From the NCBI RefSeq assembly GCF_011764445.1, contig NZ_BLPG01000001.1:3348001-3412000 (forward strand): a DNA stretch of 64,000 nt, given 5' to 3'. Below, in pieces: positions 43,146 through 55,271 of this stretch (position 1 is its first letter; every line of letters starts with the position of its first letter). The notes under the pieces were generated by a model, which did no database searches, was not told the DNA's origin, and saw nothing but the letters and a program-made list of their open reading frames with translations. This DNA is from Phytohabitans rumicis (GTDB taxonomy: Bacteria; Actinomycetota; Actinomycetes; Mycobacteriales; Micromonosporaceae). The position numbers and the translations under genes are program-made.

Positions 43146-43963
43146 TCACGCCGCCAGGTCGACGGAGCGTTGGGAGACGGAGGGCTCGGTGCGTACCGCG
43201 GACTCGGCCACCCGGGCGAGGTGCCGGCGGGTCGCCACCGCCTCCGGGTACAGCGCGGGCGTCGCCGTCACCGACACGACCAGCCGCGGCACCGCCAGCA
43301 CCCGCCGCAGCGACACCCACAGGCTGTCGTCGCCCAGGAACGCCACGGTCGTCGGCCGCTCGCCGTAGTTGATCGCTACCGGCACCACCTTCGCGTCCGC
43401 GTCCACCGCCGCCTGGAACATCGCCGGGCGGAACCGTCCGAACATGGCGCCGCACCAGGTCGTACCCTCCGGAAAGACCGCGACCACCCCGCCGGCCCGC
43501 AGGGCCGCGGCGACCTGCGCCACCGTGCCCGGCAGCGCCCGCGGCCGGGTCCGGTCGACGAAGATCGTGCCGGCCGCGGCCGCCAGCGGCCCGATCACTG
43601 GCCACCCGCGCACGTCGTGCTTGGCCAGCATCCGCGCCGGCGCCAACGCGAGCAGCGCGACGATGTCCAGCCACGAGATGTGGTTGGCCACCAGCAGCGC
43701 CCGCTCGGTGGGCAGCCGCCCGCGGGTGACCAGGCGGACCCGCAGCGCCGCCAGCACCGCGCGGGCCCAGGCCCGTCCGGCGGCGCGCCGCCCACGCTGA
43801 TTCAGCAGCGGGAGTACGGGCAGGAGCGTCACACCCAGCAACACTGCTCCGATCAGGGCCGCCAGCCGGCCCACCTGCCGTACCCGCGAGACGCGCTCGC
43901 CCGCGTCGGGGTGGGCAGGCACGCCGGCCCGCACTCCGACCGCGGCTGCCAGAGCCCGCTCAC
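43146..43963 (-). pseudogene. PlsC-type lysophospholipid acyltransferase, frameshifted
   Basis: GTG 43963 overlaps the stop of the acyltransferase-like gene upstream (GTGA) and starts SGLWQPRSECGPACLPTP, a start I associate with PlsC homologues of this group. The frame is then lost at the GGGG at 43908-43911 and resumes as DAGERVSRVRQVGRLAALIG. One extra base gives exactly 273 codons. The catalytic part has HX4D in LLVANHISWLDIVALL and VVAVFPEGTTWCGAMFGRFR. It acylates lysophosphatidate or an ornithine-lipid precursor. Coupled with the GNAT-like gene, it fits an OlsB/OlsA-like ornithine-lipid pair. Confidence 0.78.
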
Positions 43964-44766
43964 TTGACGTCCCCAAGGCTGGGCTGGCTGCTTCCAAGGA
44001 AGTGCTTGAGGTACCGCGGGTCCATCCGGTCGAGGGACAGCAATACGTAGAGGTCGGCGACGCCGAAGTCCGGGTCGTACGCCGGCTCGCCGCAGATCCA
44101 CGCGCCCAGCCGCAGGTAGCCGCGCAGCAGTGGCGGCACGGCGGCCCGGCCGGTGTGGGCCGCGACCGCCGCCGCCGCACCCGGCTCGGCCAGCCACGGC
44201 CGGCGCGGGCGCACCCGCAGCGTGGGCGGCGACAGGTGCTTGGTGCGGGCCAGGTCCCAGACGCCGGCGGCCGTGGCCGGCCCGCCGGCGAGCGGCACCG
44301 AGGCGCAGCCGCCCAGCCAGCGCAGGTTCTTCAGGTGCAGGTATCGGGCGATGCCGGCCCACATCAGGTTGATCACCGCGCCGGTGCGGTGGTCGGGGTG
44401 CACGCAGGACCGTCCGGTCTCCACGAGGTGGTCGCGCAGCGGGCTGAACGCCCGCATGTCGAACTCGCTGTCGGCGTAACGGCGGCCGGCGCGGGCGGCG
44501 GCCTGCGGCGGCAGCATCCGGTACGTGCCGACCACCGCCCCGCTCGGCTCCTCGCGCACGATGAGGTGGTCACAGAACTCGTCGAACTCGTCGACGTCGA
44601 GTCCCGTGCCGGCGGTGGGCAGGTGGGCGCCCAGTTCCGCGGCGAAGACGTCGTAGCGCAGCCGCTGTGCGGCGGCGACCTGATCCCGGTCGTCGGCGAT
44701 CAGCAGGGAGTATCCGCTGGTTCCGGTGGTACCCGCGGGAGCGGTGCTGGTGAGCAGTACAGCCAT
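43960..44766 (-). CDS. GNAT-fold N-acyltransferase, OlsB-like
   Basis: A protein of 268 residues from ATG 44766 (AGAGAG just upstream). It has the autoinducer-synthase/OlsB-like acyltransferase pattern: AAQRLRYDVFAAELGAHL, DEFDEFCDHLIVRE, VVGTYRMLPP, ETGRSCVHPDHRTGAVINL and LHLKNLRWLGGCASVPL. OlsB enzymes move an acyl chain onto ornithine, and the next gene (PlsC-like) would add the second chain. The overlap GTGA supports a two-gene lipid operon. The acceptor amine is not provable from sequence. Confidence 0.8.
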   Translation of the reverse strand: MAVLLTSTAPAGTTGTSGYSLLIADDRDQVAAAQRLRYDVFAAELGAHLPTAGTGLDVDEFDEFCDHLIVREEPSGAVVGTYRMLPPQAAARAGRRYADSEFDMRAFSPLRDHLVETGRSCVHPDHRTGAVINLMWAGIARYLHLKNLRWLGGCASVPLAGGPATAAGVWDLARTKHLSPPTLRVRPRRPWLAEPGAAAAVAAHTGRAAVPPLLRGYLRLGAWICGEPAYDPDFGVADLYVLLSLDRMDPRYLKHFLGSSQPSLGDVK

Positions 44767-44857
44767 GCTCTCTGTGTAGGCATCCACGGTGATCAGGGAG
44801 TATCCCGAGCGTGTATCGCGCGTGGCGCTTGGCTGGCGATGTGAGACCGTACGTGCC

Positions 44858-45256
44858 GTGGCTGGTTACTCGGGTACTCCTCTCGCCCGCAAGCTGGGCA
44901 TCGGCGCCGACTCCCTGGTCCTCTTCGACGGCGCGCCGGGCGGGTTCGCGATCGACGGCGTCGCGGCCGACCAGGTCCCCGGGCCCGACCCGTACGACGT
45001 GATCCTGTGCTTCTGTCCGGACCGCGCCCGGCTGGCCGAGCGGTGGCCGGTGCTGCACCCGCTGACCACACCGGCCGGGTCACTGTGGATCGCCTGGCCG
45101 AAGCGCGCGTCCGGCCGGCAGACCGACCTCGACGAGAACGTCGTACGCGACTTCGCTTTGGCGGCCGGCCGGGTGGACGTCAAGGTGTGCGCGATCGACG
45201 AGGTCTGGTCCGGGTTGAAGCACGTGATCCGGGTGGCGGACCGTCGCGCGAATTGA
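44858..45256 (+). CDS. DUF3052 protein
   Basis: A protein of 132 residues from GTG 44858 (typical DUF3052 start, AGYSGTPLARKLGI). The conserved core is YDVILCFCPDRARLAERWPV, PLTTPAGSLWIAWPKRAS and TDLDENVVRDFALAAG, with ending VDVKVCAIDEVWSGLKHVIR. It is an actinobacteria-rich family of unknown function with a small Rossmann-like outline. Longer in-frame starts exist but lack homology-like sequence. It is divergent from the OlsB-like gene. Confidence 0.85.
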   Translation: MAGYSGTPLARKLGIGADSLVLFDGAPGGFAIDGVAADQVPGPDPYDVILCFCPDRARLAERWPVLHPLTTPAGSLWIAWPKRASGRQTDLDENVVRDFALAAGRVDVKVCAIDEVWSGLKHVIRVADRRAN

Positions 45257-45337
45257 AAATCTTGCTTCTACCCGCCACCCTGTGTGCGGCGCGAGAGCGG
45301 CTTGCAGCCAGCACCGCGCGCTCACGGGAGGAGAGAA

Positions 45338-46249
45338 ATGTCCGACGGACAGATCATCGTGTCCGGGCTGACGAAGCACTACAAAAACGTCAGAGCGGTC
45401 GACAATTTGTCGTTTACCGTCGCACCGGGGCGAGTCACGGGCTTCCTCGGCCCGAACGGCGCCGGTAAGACGACCACCCTTCGCATGTTGCTCAACCTGG
45501 TCCGCCCCACCGCCGGGGTGGCCACCATCAGCGGCCAGCGGTACGCCGACCTGCCCGAACCGCTGCGGCACGTCGGCGCGGTGCTGGAGGCGTCCAGCGC
45601 GCACAAGGGCCGTACCGGCATCAACCACCTGCGGGTGATCTGCGCGGCGGCCGGGTTCCCGCGCCACCGGGCGGACGAGGCGCTGGCCCTGGTTGGCCTG
45701 ACCCCGGCGGCTAAGCGCAAGTTCAAGGGGTACTCGCTGGGCATGCGCCAGCGGCTGGGCATCGCCGCCGCGATGCTCGGCGATCCCAAGGTGCTGGTGC
45801 TCGACGAGCCGGCCAACGGCCTGGACCCCGAGGGCATCCGGTGGATGCGCGACCTGCTCAAGACGCTCGCCGGGCAGGGCCGCACGATCCTGGTCTCCAG
45901 CCACCTGCTGTCCGAGATGCAGTTGCTCGCCGACGACCTGGTGATCATCGCAGCCGGCAAGCTGGTCCGGCAGGGCACGGTCGACCAGGTGATGGACTCG
46001 ATGGCGCACAGCGTCCAGGTTCGGGTCCGTACCCCGCAGGTCGACGAGCTGACCGCGGCGCTGGTCGCGCAGAACGCCACCGTCACGCCCAACGGCGACG
46101 GCGCGCTGCTGGTCAGCGGCGTCGACGCGCCGGCCGTCGGCCGGGTCGCCCTGAAGGCCGCGGTCGAGCTGCACGAGCTGACCGTCGAGCGGCCCGACCT
46201 GGAACGGGTGTTCCTGGAGCTGACCGCGGGGAAGGCGGCGATCCGATGA
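45338..46249 (+). CDS. ABC transporter ATP-binding protein
   Basis: A protein of 303 residues from ATG 45338, with GGAGGAG 4-6 nt upstream. It has Walker A FLGPNGAGKTTTLRML, the signature variant YSLGMRQRLGIAAAMLG, Walker B VLVLDEPANGLDPEGI, and H-loop LVSSHLLSEM. This is the CcmA/bacitracin-export type of ATPase. The C-terminal tail (residues 215-303) is a regulatory beta domain. It overlaps the permease by four bases (ATGA), a two-component exporter. Substrate unknown. Confidence 0.92.
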   Translation: MSDGQIIVSGLTKHYKNVRAVDNLSFTVAPGRVTGFLGPNGAGKTTTLRMLLNLVRPTAGVATISGQRYADLPEPLRHVGAVLEASSAHKGRTGINHLRVICAAAGFPRHRADEALALVGLTPAAKRKFKGYSLGMRQRLGIAAAMLGDPKVLVLDEPANGLDPEGIRWMRDLLKTLAGQGRTILVSSHLLSEMQLLADDLVIIAAGKLVRQGTVDQVMDSMAHSVQVRVRTPQVDELTAALVAQNATVTPNGDGALLVSGVDAPAVGRVALKAAVELHELTVERPDLERVFLELTAGKAAIR

Positions 46250-47076
46250 AGCTGGTCCACAGCGAGTTCCTCAAGCTCCGGACGACCAACGCCTGGTGGC
46301 TCTTCGGGCTCGGCGCGCTCGGCATGCTGGCGCTGGCGTTCCTGATCAACGCGCTGCAGGCGCACTACCTGCTGAACGACCCCAGCACGGAGGGGATGTC
46401 CACGGAGGACGCGGCCACCTTCGAGGCGACCGGCAGCGTGGTGTACCAGGCCGCCAACCTCTACACCTCGGGCCAGTTCTTCGGGCTGCTCTTCGTGATG
46501 CTCATCGGCATCGTGCTCATCACGAGTGAATTCCACCACCAGACCGTGACCACGACCTTCCTCACGACGCCGCACCGCACCGCAGTGATCGCGGCCAAGC
46601 TGGCGATGGCGGCGCTGGCCGGGGCGTTCTTCTGGCTGGTCACGACCGCGATCAACATCCCGGCGACGATCATCTTCCTGAACACCGAGGACTTCACCAG
46701 CCAGCTCGGCGAGTGGGCGGTCACCCGGGCGATCCTGCTCAACCTGGTGGCATACCTGCTCTGGGGGATCCTCGGCGTCGGCTTCGGCGTGCTCATCCGC
46801 AGCCAGATCGGCGCGACGGTCACCGCGGTCGCGCTCTATCTGCTGGGTACGGCCGCCGCGGCGATCGTCTTCACGCTCTTCGCGCAGTGGCTCGACCTGG
46901 ACTGGATCAGAGACCTCCAGTACGGCATGCCATCGATCGCGTCCGGGCTGATGGTCAGCGGCACCGACCTACCGAATCAGCCGGCCTTCTGGGTGGGCGC
47001 CGTCGTGCTGGTCGTCTGGGCCCTGGCCACCGGAACGGTCGGCACCTTGATCACCCGTACGAGGGATGTGAGCTGA
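46246..47076 (+). CDS. ABC-2-type permease
   Basis: A protein of 276 residues with six hydrophobic segments (LGALGMLALAFLINAL, FFGLLFVMLIGIVLIT, AKLAMAALAGAFFWLV, ILLNLVAYLLWGILGV, ATVTAVALYLLGTAAAAIVF, AFWVGAVVLVVWALATG). A typical ABC-2 cytoplasmic loop is present (SEFHHQTVTTTFLTTPHR). It is coupled to the ATPase by ATGA. It forms the membrane part of an exporter, for a lipid, peptide or antibiotic; not resolvable further. Confidence 0.88.
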   Translation: MKLVHSEFLKLRTTNAWWLFGLGALGMLALAFLINALQAHYLLNDPSTEGMSTEDAATFEATGSVVYQAANLYTSGQFFGLLFVMLIGIVLITSEFHHQTVTTTFLTTPHRTAVIAAKLAMAALAGAFFWLVTTAINIPATIIFLNTEDFTSQLGEWAVTRAILLNLVAYLLWGILGVGFGVLIRSQIGATVTAVALYLLGTAAAAIVFTLFAQWLDLDWIRDLQYGMPSIASGLMVSGTDLPNQPAFWVGAVVLVVWALATGTVGTLITRTRDVS

Positions 47077-47088
47077 CCGAAGTCCGAC

Positions 47089-47136
47089 CATGGGGTGTGC
47101 AGCAACGCACTAGCGTGTCGCGCTGCACACCCCATG
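47089..47136 (+). terminator. Hairpin after the ABC exporter
   Basis: Arms 47089-47103 and 47122-47136 (CATGGGGTGTGCAGC) are a perfect 15-bp inverted repeat. The 18-nt interior can itself pair (ACGC/GCGT). There is no T-run. It lies 12 nt past the permease stop and before kgd. Confidence 0.75.
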
Positions 47137-47203
47137 ATCAACTGGCTGGCGTAGCCTTGATGCCGTCTTCCGCGTCAACCGCTGAAAGAGGCGAAAACCG
47201 GCC

Positions 47204-50819
<3,616 letters not shown>

Positions 50820-50833
<14 letters not shown>

Positions 50834-50999
50834 CCGCGGCATCGAAGAGCTGGCCGAGCGGCGCGGCGAGGAGAGCGTCTCGTTGGAGTGGGTGTCCGAG
50901 CGGCTGCGCGACTTCGTCGACCTCAACCCCGAGTTCGAGACGCCGATCGAACGCTTCGCCACCTGGCTGGCCCGGCTGGACGAGCTCGACGAGGACTAG
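50820..50999 (+). CDS. DUF6104 small protein
   Basis: A 59-residue protein starting at ATG 50820 inside the last codons of kgd (14-nt overlap). [35 protein letters not shown] and [14 protein letters not shown] fit DUF6104, a helical acidic family that commonly follows kgd in actinobacteria. It probably acts with the ODH complex, though its role is unproven. Its stop shares the tetranucleotide CTAG (50996-50999) with the stop of the convergent gene. Confidence 0.8.
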
Positions 51000-51841
51000 C
51001 CGGGGTACGCCTCCAGCTCCACGACCCGGGAGTACGTCAGGCCCTCGTTGCTGGCCAGCGCCAGGACGCGTACGGCCTTGGTCAGCACCGGCGGGAAGGC
51101 GGTGCTGACCAGGCCCGCGGTGTTGCCGCGTACCTGCGCCACGGTCACCCACTGGCCGCCGCTGTCCACCTGGACGTCCCAGTCCCGCAGGCCGTACCGG
51201 GCCGCCGGGTAGCGGGTCGAGTTCAACGTGTACAGATCCACCCGGCCCACGGTCTCCTCGGTGGCGAAGGACACCTGCAGCCAGTCCGGGAAGAGGCCGC
51301 GGGTGCCGTCGTTCCAGCCGGTGGTGGTCGCCCAGTGGGCCGAGTCCCGGTCGCCATCGGTGGCACCGCAGGCCGGGTAGACCGGTAGGTGCTCGGAGGA
51401 GGCGACGACGGTCGCGAAGCGGGCCAGGTTGCCGGTCGGGTTCTCCGGCGCGGGCAGCACGGTGACCGGCAGCGACAGCCGGGCATCCCCGGCGCGCAGC
51501 GCCAGCGCGTACTCCCCGGGTGCGGTGCCGACCACGGCGGTGACCTGCACGCGGATCTTCAGCTCGTACCCGGCCGGCAGGTAGCTGGTGACCACCTCGC
51601 GGGACACCCGCAGCTCGTCCGGGGCGTCCACGAACGCGTCCGCGTAGACCGCGCGCGCCCCCGCGTTCTTGAACCGGAGCTCGAAGCCGCTGCGCGGGCA
51701 CGGCTGCGGCAGCACCTCCACGGTGGACACGTCGGTCGACAGGGCGAGCTGCGGCCGGGTCCGCTCGGCGGTGGCCGGCGTGCTCGACGCCAGCAGCACG
51801 AGTCCGCCGGCCACGACCGTCCACATCAGACGCCTAGACAT
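50996..51841 (-). CDS. Secreted protein with discoidin (F5/8-type C)-like domain
   Basis: A protein of 281 residues from ATG 51841, with GAGGGGG upstream. It has a Sec signal (MWTVVAGGLVLLASSTPATA), an N-terminal Ig-like beta domain (ELRFKNAGARAVYADAFVD, YELKIRVQVTAVVG), and a C-terminal F5/8-type carbohydrate- or lipid-binding domain. That domain shows SSEHLPVYPACGATDGD, WNDGTRGLFPDWLQVSFA, VGRVDLYTLNSTRYPA and AVRVLALASNEGLTYSRV. It lies 11 nt after phoD and is probably co-transcribed with it. It may tether the phosphatase or bind cell-wall glycans. Confidence 0.8.
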   Translation of the reverse strand: MSRRLMWTVVAGGLVLLASSTPATAERTRPQLALSTDVSTVEVLPQPCPRSGFELRFKNAGARAVYADAFVDAPDELRVSREVVTSYLPAGYELKIRVQVTAVVGTAPGEYALALRAGDARLSLPVTVLPAPENPTGNLARFATVVASSEHLPVYPACGATDGDRDSAHWATTTGWNDGTRGLFPDWLQVSFATEETVGRVDLYTLNSTRYPAARYGLRDWDVQVDSGGQWVTVAQVRGNTAGLVSTAFPPVLTKAVRVLALASNEGLTYSRVVELEAYPG

Positions 51842-51852
51842 ACGCTGCCCCC

Positions 51853-53427
51853 TCAGGCCGGGTTCAGGCCGGGGTTGCCGGCTTCGACGACGAACGACCG
51901 GTGCGTGCTGACCGGCGCGCCCGGCCGGTCGACGTACGGCAGGATGCGGAAGTCGGCGCGCAGCTCGCTGCCGGTCAGCCGGCACACGACGTAGCCGCGC
52001 CGCTCGTTGACCAGCTTGAGATGCGGGTTGCTGTCGAGGAACTTCTGGCCCATGGGCGAGATGTCCATGCCGTTGCCGGCGCTGCTGATGGACGTGCCGA
52101 CGAGCTCGACGCCGATGGTCGGCCCGGCGACGTCCCGCTTCAGGTCGAACGCGTAGCTGCTGTGCACGTCGCCGGTGACCACGACGGGGTTCGGCCGGGT
52201 GGCGAGCCCGGCCAGCGCGCGGTCCTGCTGCGCCTGGTAGCCGTCCCAGCCGTCCATATTGAACAGTTGCCCCGCGGTCGGGTCGAGGTCCATCTGGCTC
52301 ATCACGACCTGACTGGCCACGATGTTCCAGGTGGCCTGGGAATCCCGCAGCCCGTCGAGGAACCACTGCTCCTGGGCGTCGCCGAGGAGCGTCCGGGCCG
52401 GGTCGCGGCGGGCCGGCGAGTCCGGGTCCCAGCCGTCCCCCTGCGCCTGGTCGGAGCGGAACTGCCGGGTGTCCAGCACGGTGAAGTCGGCCAGGTCGCC
52501 GTACCCGAACCGGCGGTGCAGGCGCATGTCCGGGCCCTGCGGTTGTGGCGTACGCAGCGGCAGGTTCTCCCAGTACGCGCGGTAGGCGTTGGCCCGGCGT
52601 ACCAGGAAGTCCTCGACCGGGGCGTTGGTCTTGGACACCAGCCCGGCGTAGTTGTCCTGCACCTCGTGGTCGTCCCACGTGACGATCCACGGTGCGACCC
52701 GGTGCGCCTCCCGCAGGTCCGGGTCGCTCTTGTAGAGCGCGTACTGCAGCCGGTAGCGGTCGAGCGTGTCCGTCTCGGTGCGGAACTGGCTCGGCACCGG
52801 GGTGCTCACGTTGCGCAGCCCGCCTGCGGCGGCGATGCCGTACTCGTAGATGTAGTCGCCGAGGAAGAGCACCACGTCCGGGTCTTCGGCGGCGAGGTGG
52901 CGGTGCGCGGTGTAGTAGCCGTCCCCCCAGTACTGGCAGGAGGCGAACGCGAACGTCAGCCCCGACGACGGCCCGGCGGGCGCCGTCCGCGTGCGGCCGA
53001 CCTCGCTCTGCCACCGCCCGGCCCGGAAGCGGTAGTAGTACTGCCGCCCGGGCTTCAGCCCGCGCACGTCGACGTGCACGCTGTGGCCGTACTCGTAGCG
53101 CGCGGTCGCGACGCCGCTGCGCACGACGTGCCGGAACCGCTCGTCCGTCGCGACCTGCCACTCGACCGACGCGTCCCGTCTGTCCATGCCGGACAGTGGC
53201 TCGAACGGCTTCGGGGCCAGCCGCGTCCAGATGACGACCGAGTCCGGCAGCGGGTCGCCCGACGCGATCCCGAGCGTGAACGGGTCTTCCCGCAGCGCCG
53301 CCCCACCGGCCCGCGCCTCGGGGCGCCCCCGGTAGTCGACGGTGAAGGCAAGCGCGGTGGCCGCCCCGGCGACGGTCAGGAACCGGCGCCGGGCGAGGGC
53401 CGCGGCGGGGCGGGGGATCTCGAACAC
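51853..53427 (-). CDS. phoD: Secreted PhoD-type alkaline phosphatase/phosphodiesterase
   Basis: A protein of 524 residues with a Tat signal (ALARRRFLTVAGAATALAF). It has a PhoD N-terminal Ig-like domain (TLGIASGDPLPDSVVIWTRL, SVHVDVRGLKPGRQYYYRF) and a metallophosphatase core (FAFASCQYWGDGYY, VVLFLGDYIYEYG, IVTWDDHEVQDNYAG, NPVVVTGDVHSSYAF). It hydrolyses phosphate mono/diesters outside the cell, using Ca/Fe centres in the family. No PHO box was recognised in the 390-nt gap upstream. Confidence 0.92.
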   Translation of the reverse strand: MFEIPRPAAALARRRFLTVAGAATALAFTVDYRGRPEARAGGAALREDPFTLGIASGDPLPDSVVIWTRLAPKPFEPLSGMDRRDASVEWQVATDERFRHVVRSGVATARYEYGHSVHVDVRGLKPGRQYYYRFRAGRWQSEVGRTRTAPAGPSSGLTFAFASCQYWGDGYYTAHRHLAAEDPDVVLFLGDYIYEYGIAAAGGLRNVSTPVPSQFRTETDTLDRYRLQYALYKSDPDLREAHRVAPWIVTWDDHEVQDNYAGLVSKTNAPVEDFLVRRANAYRAYWENLPLRTPQPQGPDMRLHRRFGYGDLADFTVLDTRQFRSDQAQGDGWDPDSPARRDPARTLLGDAQEQWFLDGLRDSQATWNIVASQVVMSQMDLDPTAGQLFNMDGWDGYQAQQDRALAGLATRPNPVVVTGDVHSSYAFDLKRDVAGPTIGVELVGTSISSAGNGMDISPMGQKFLDSNPHLKLVNERRGYVVCRLTGSELRADFRILPYVDRPGAPVSTHRSFVVEAGNPGLNPA

Positions 53428-53817
53428 GCCGGCTCCTCTATGTAGGTTATTGCCGGTTGATCATTCCAAAGCTGCAACCTTTCGTCCAGATGGCCGGCAG
53501 GCATCGGCACGGAGTCGATCGCGTGAGCACCCCGGATCCGGCGCGTGCCACGCGCCCCCTTTGTCCGTCGATCAAGGGCATATGGCCGTACTTTGATCTC
53601 CAAACCATGACCATTTGCCCTTGATCGGCGACAAATCCCTTGATCGGCCATCGGCTGGTCAGCGGATCATGAGGGCACACAGGTTACACTCAGTAAACCT
53701 TTAGACACCAAGGGTGTTCTCCCGGGCGTTGAAACGCATACTCGCGGGCGCGCAGGCTGTCTTGCGGGGACGCCGCCTACCGTCTTCATCCCACTCATCA
53801 GCGTCGATTGGGGGATC
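53428..53817. other. 390-bp intergenic region with GATC-centred inverted repeats
   Basis: No gene of coding quality is seen. It holds a ~76-nt hairpin (arms 53560-53580 and 53616-53635, near-perfect over 20 nt with one bulge). A second direct copy of CCCTTGATCGGC is at 53638-53649; the first copy is 53618-53629. A short GGTTAC/TAAACC-type hairpin lies near 53681-53698. The gene at 53818 has GGGGGA 2-3 nt before its ATG. The repeats could be regulatory or a dispersed element. Confidence 0.55.
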
Positions 53818-54297
53818 ATGAGACGCCTCATAGCCATCCTCGCCTTTGCGCTCTTTGCCCTGTTCGCAGTGAGCAGTCCCGCATTGGCCGACAACCCACA
53901 CTTCCTCCGCTCCAGCGCGAGCGGACCCAATAACGCAGGCAACCTCGACGTCAACTTCAAGATCGCTGGGCTCGGCGACAACGTCACCATCACGGTGACG
54001 GCAACCGCCGACGCCACCGCGGTGTACGCGTGCCGCAACAACGGCGGCAACTTCCCGAGTGACCCGAAGAAGACCCAAGTCTCCGGGCCGGTGAGCGCGT
54101 CGGGCGACTTCACGTCCGGCAAGAACGGCCAGGTGTCGGGCTCACTCACCCTCTCACCACCATCGACAACGCTGGCATGTCCTGGCGGGCAGCGCCGGGT
54201 GCTGGTCAGCGTGAGCTACACCAACGTCCAGGTCTCCGGCGGCGGTGACACCGCCTCGATTCCTGGCACCTTCAGCCGCACCTTCTTCAACATCTAA
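53818..54297 (+). CDS. Small secreted protein of unknown function
   Basis: A protein of 159 residues with a clean Sec signal (RRLIAILAFALFALFAVSSPALA, cleaved after ALA). The mature part is a small beta-rich domain with two Cys (YACRNNGGNFPSD, TTLACPGGQRRVLVSVSY) likely to form a disulfide. It is exported and probably about 14 kDa. I do not recognise the family with confidence. It has a good RBS (GGGGGA). It stands alone between the repeat region and the PPOX gene. Confidence 0.75.
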   Translation: MRRLIAILAFALFALFAVSSPALADNPHFLRSSASGPNNAGNLDVNFKIAGLGDNVTITVTATADATAVYACRNNGGNFPSDPKKTQVSGPVSASGDFTSGKNGQVSGSLTLSPPSTTLACPGGQRRVLVSVSYTNVQVSGGGDTASIPGTFSRTFFNI

Positions 54298-54375
54298 GCC
54301 GTCGGCACCGGCGGCGCCCCCGCTCGGCCCGTCTCACTCGTAGATGCTTAGGAGGACACGAGAAAGAGGCGGACC

Positions 54376-54894
54376 ATGACTGACCGAGAGCCCACCACGG
54401 TTACCAACCTCGACCAGTACGGATCTCCGGCCCTGCCGTGGAGCCGGCCCCGCGACGAGCTGGCCAACAGTCCGGCGGACCGCGACACGCCGTACTTCCT
54501 CGGTACCGCACGGCCGGACGGGCGCCCGCACTCCGCCGGAATCGGGGCCACGTGGCATGACGGCGCCCTCTACTTCGTCAGCGGACCGGGCACCCGCAAG
54601 TCGCGCAACCTGGCGGCCAATCCGGCCTGCACGGTCTCCGCCCACCTGGCGACCCTCGACCTGGTCCTCGAGGGCGAGGCGAGCCGGGTCACCGACCGGC
54701 CGACGCTGGAACGCCTGGCCGCCGTCTACCGCGACAACGGCTGGCCCGCCGAGGTGGACGGCGATGCGCTCACCGCGCCGTTCACCGCGCCCAGTGGCGG
54801 CCCGCCGCCCTGGTACCTGTACCGGCTCAACCTGCGCACGGCGTACGGCGTCGCCAGTGCCGAGCCGCACGGCGCGACCCGCTGGGACTTCTAA
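54376..54894 (+). CDS. Pyridoxamine-5'-phosphate-oxidase-fold protein
   Basis: A protein of 172 residues with a split-barrel FMN/F420-binding fold (TPYFLGTARPDGRPHSAGIG, GALYFVSGPGTRKSRNLAAN, TVSAHLATLDLVLEGEASRV). The LELEGxA and GxGTRKSRNL patterns fit the F420/FMN-dependent PPOX-like group. Ligand and substrate cannot be assigned. The RBS lies in an AGGAGG at ~54351, 20 nt upstream, with AAAGAGG closer. It is convergent with DUF1992 (4-nt overlap). Confidence 0.82.
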   Translation: MTDREPTTVTNLDQYGSPALPWSRPRDELANSPADRDTPYFLGTARPDGRPHSAGIGATWHDGALYFVSGPGTRKSRNLAANPACTVSAHLATLDLVLEGEASRVTDRPTLERLAAVYRDNGWPAEVDGDALTAPFTAPSGGPPPWYLYRLNLRTAYGVASAEPHGATRWDF

Positions 54895-55271
54895 CGCGAG
54901 CCTCGCCAGGCCGCGACAACCGCGTCGACGTCGACCTCGTCGATGACCACCGGCGGGCCGTCGACCTGACCGCGGTTGGCCTGGCGGATCCGCTCGTTCA
55001 GGTCGGTGACGTACTCGCGGACGAGCTGCTCGGACCGCTTCTTCGCCACGGTCTCCATGAGCTCCTCGGCCTCCTTGCGGATCCGCAGTGACGTGGGCGC
55101 GATCCCGGTCAGCTCCTCGCGACGCACCCAGTCCTTGAGCCACCAGTTCTCCTCGTACGGCTCGCCGCGCCCGGGCAGCGGCTTGCCGGATCCGGGGAGG
55201 TCATCGAACTCGCCCCGCTCCTGCGCCTCCCGAATCATGCGATCAATGTGCGACTCGAACCGGCTCGGCAC
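54891..55271 (-). CDS. DUF1992 (DnaJ-homologue-C28-like) protein
   Basis: A protein of 126 residues. GTG 55271 is preceded by GGAGG at 7 nt, which overrules a longer open frame. It has the DUF1992 core: SRFESHIDRMIREAQERGEF, DLPGSGKPLPGRGEPYEENW, LKDWVRREELTGIAPTSLRI. The family is named for its link to DNAJC28 but has no J domain here, and its function is unknown. The GTG shares one base with the TAG of the Uma2-like gene upstream (TAGTG). Confidence 0.85.
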   Translation of the reverse strand: MPSRFESHIDRMIREAQERGEFDDLPGSGKPLPGRGEPYEENWWLKDWVRREELTGIAPTSLRIRKEAEELMETVAKKRSEQLVREYVTDLNERIRQANRGQVDGPPVVIDEVDVDAVVAAWRGSR

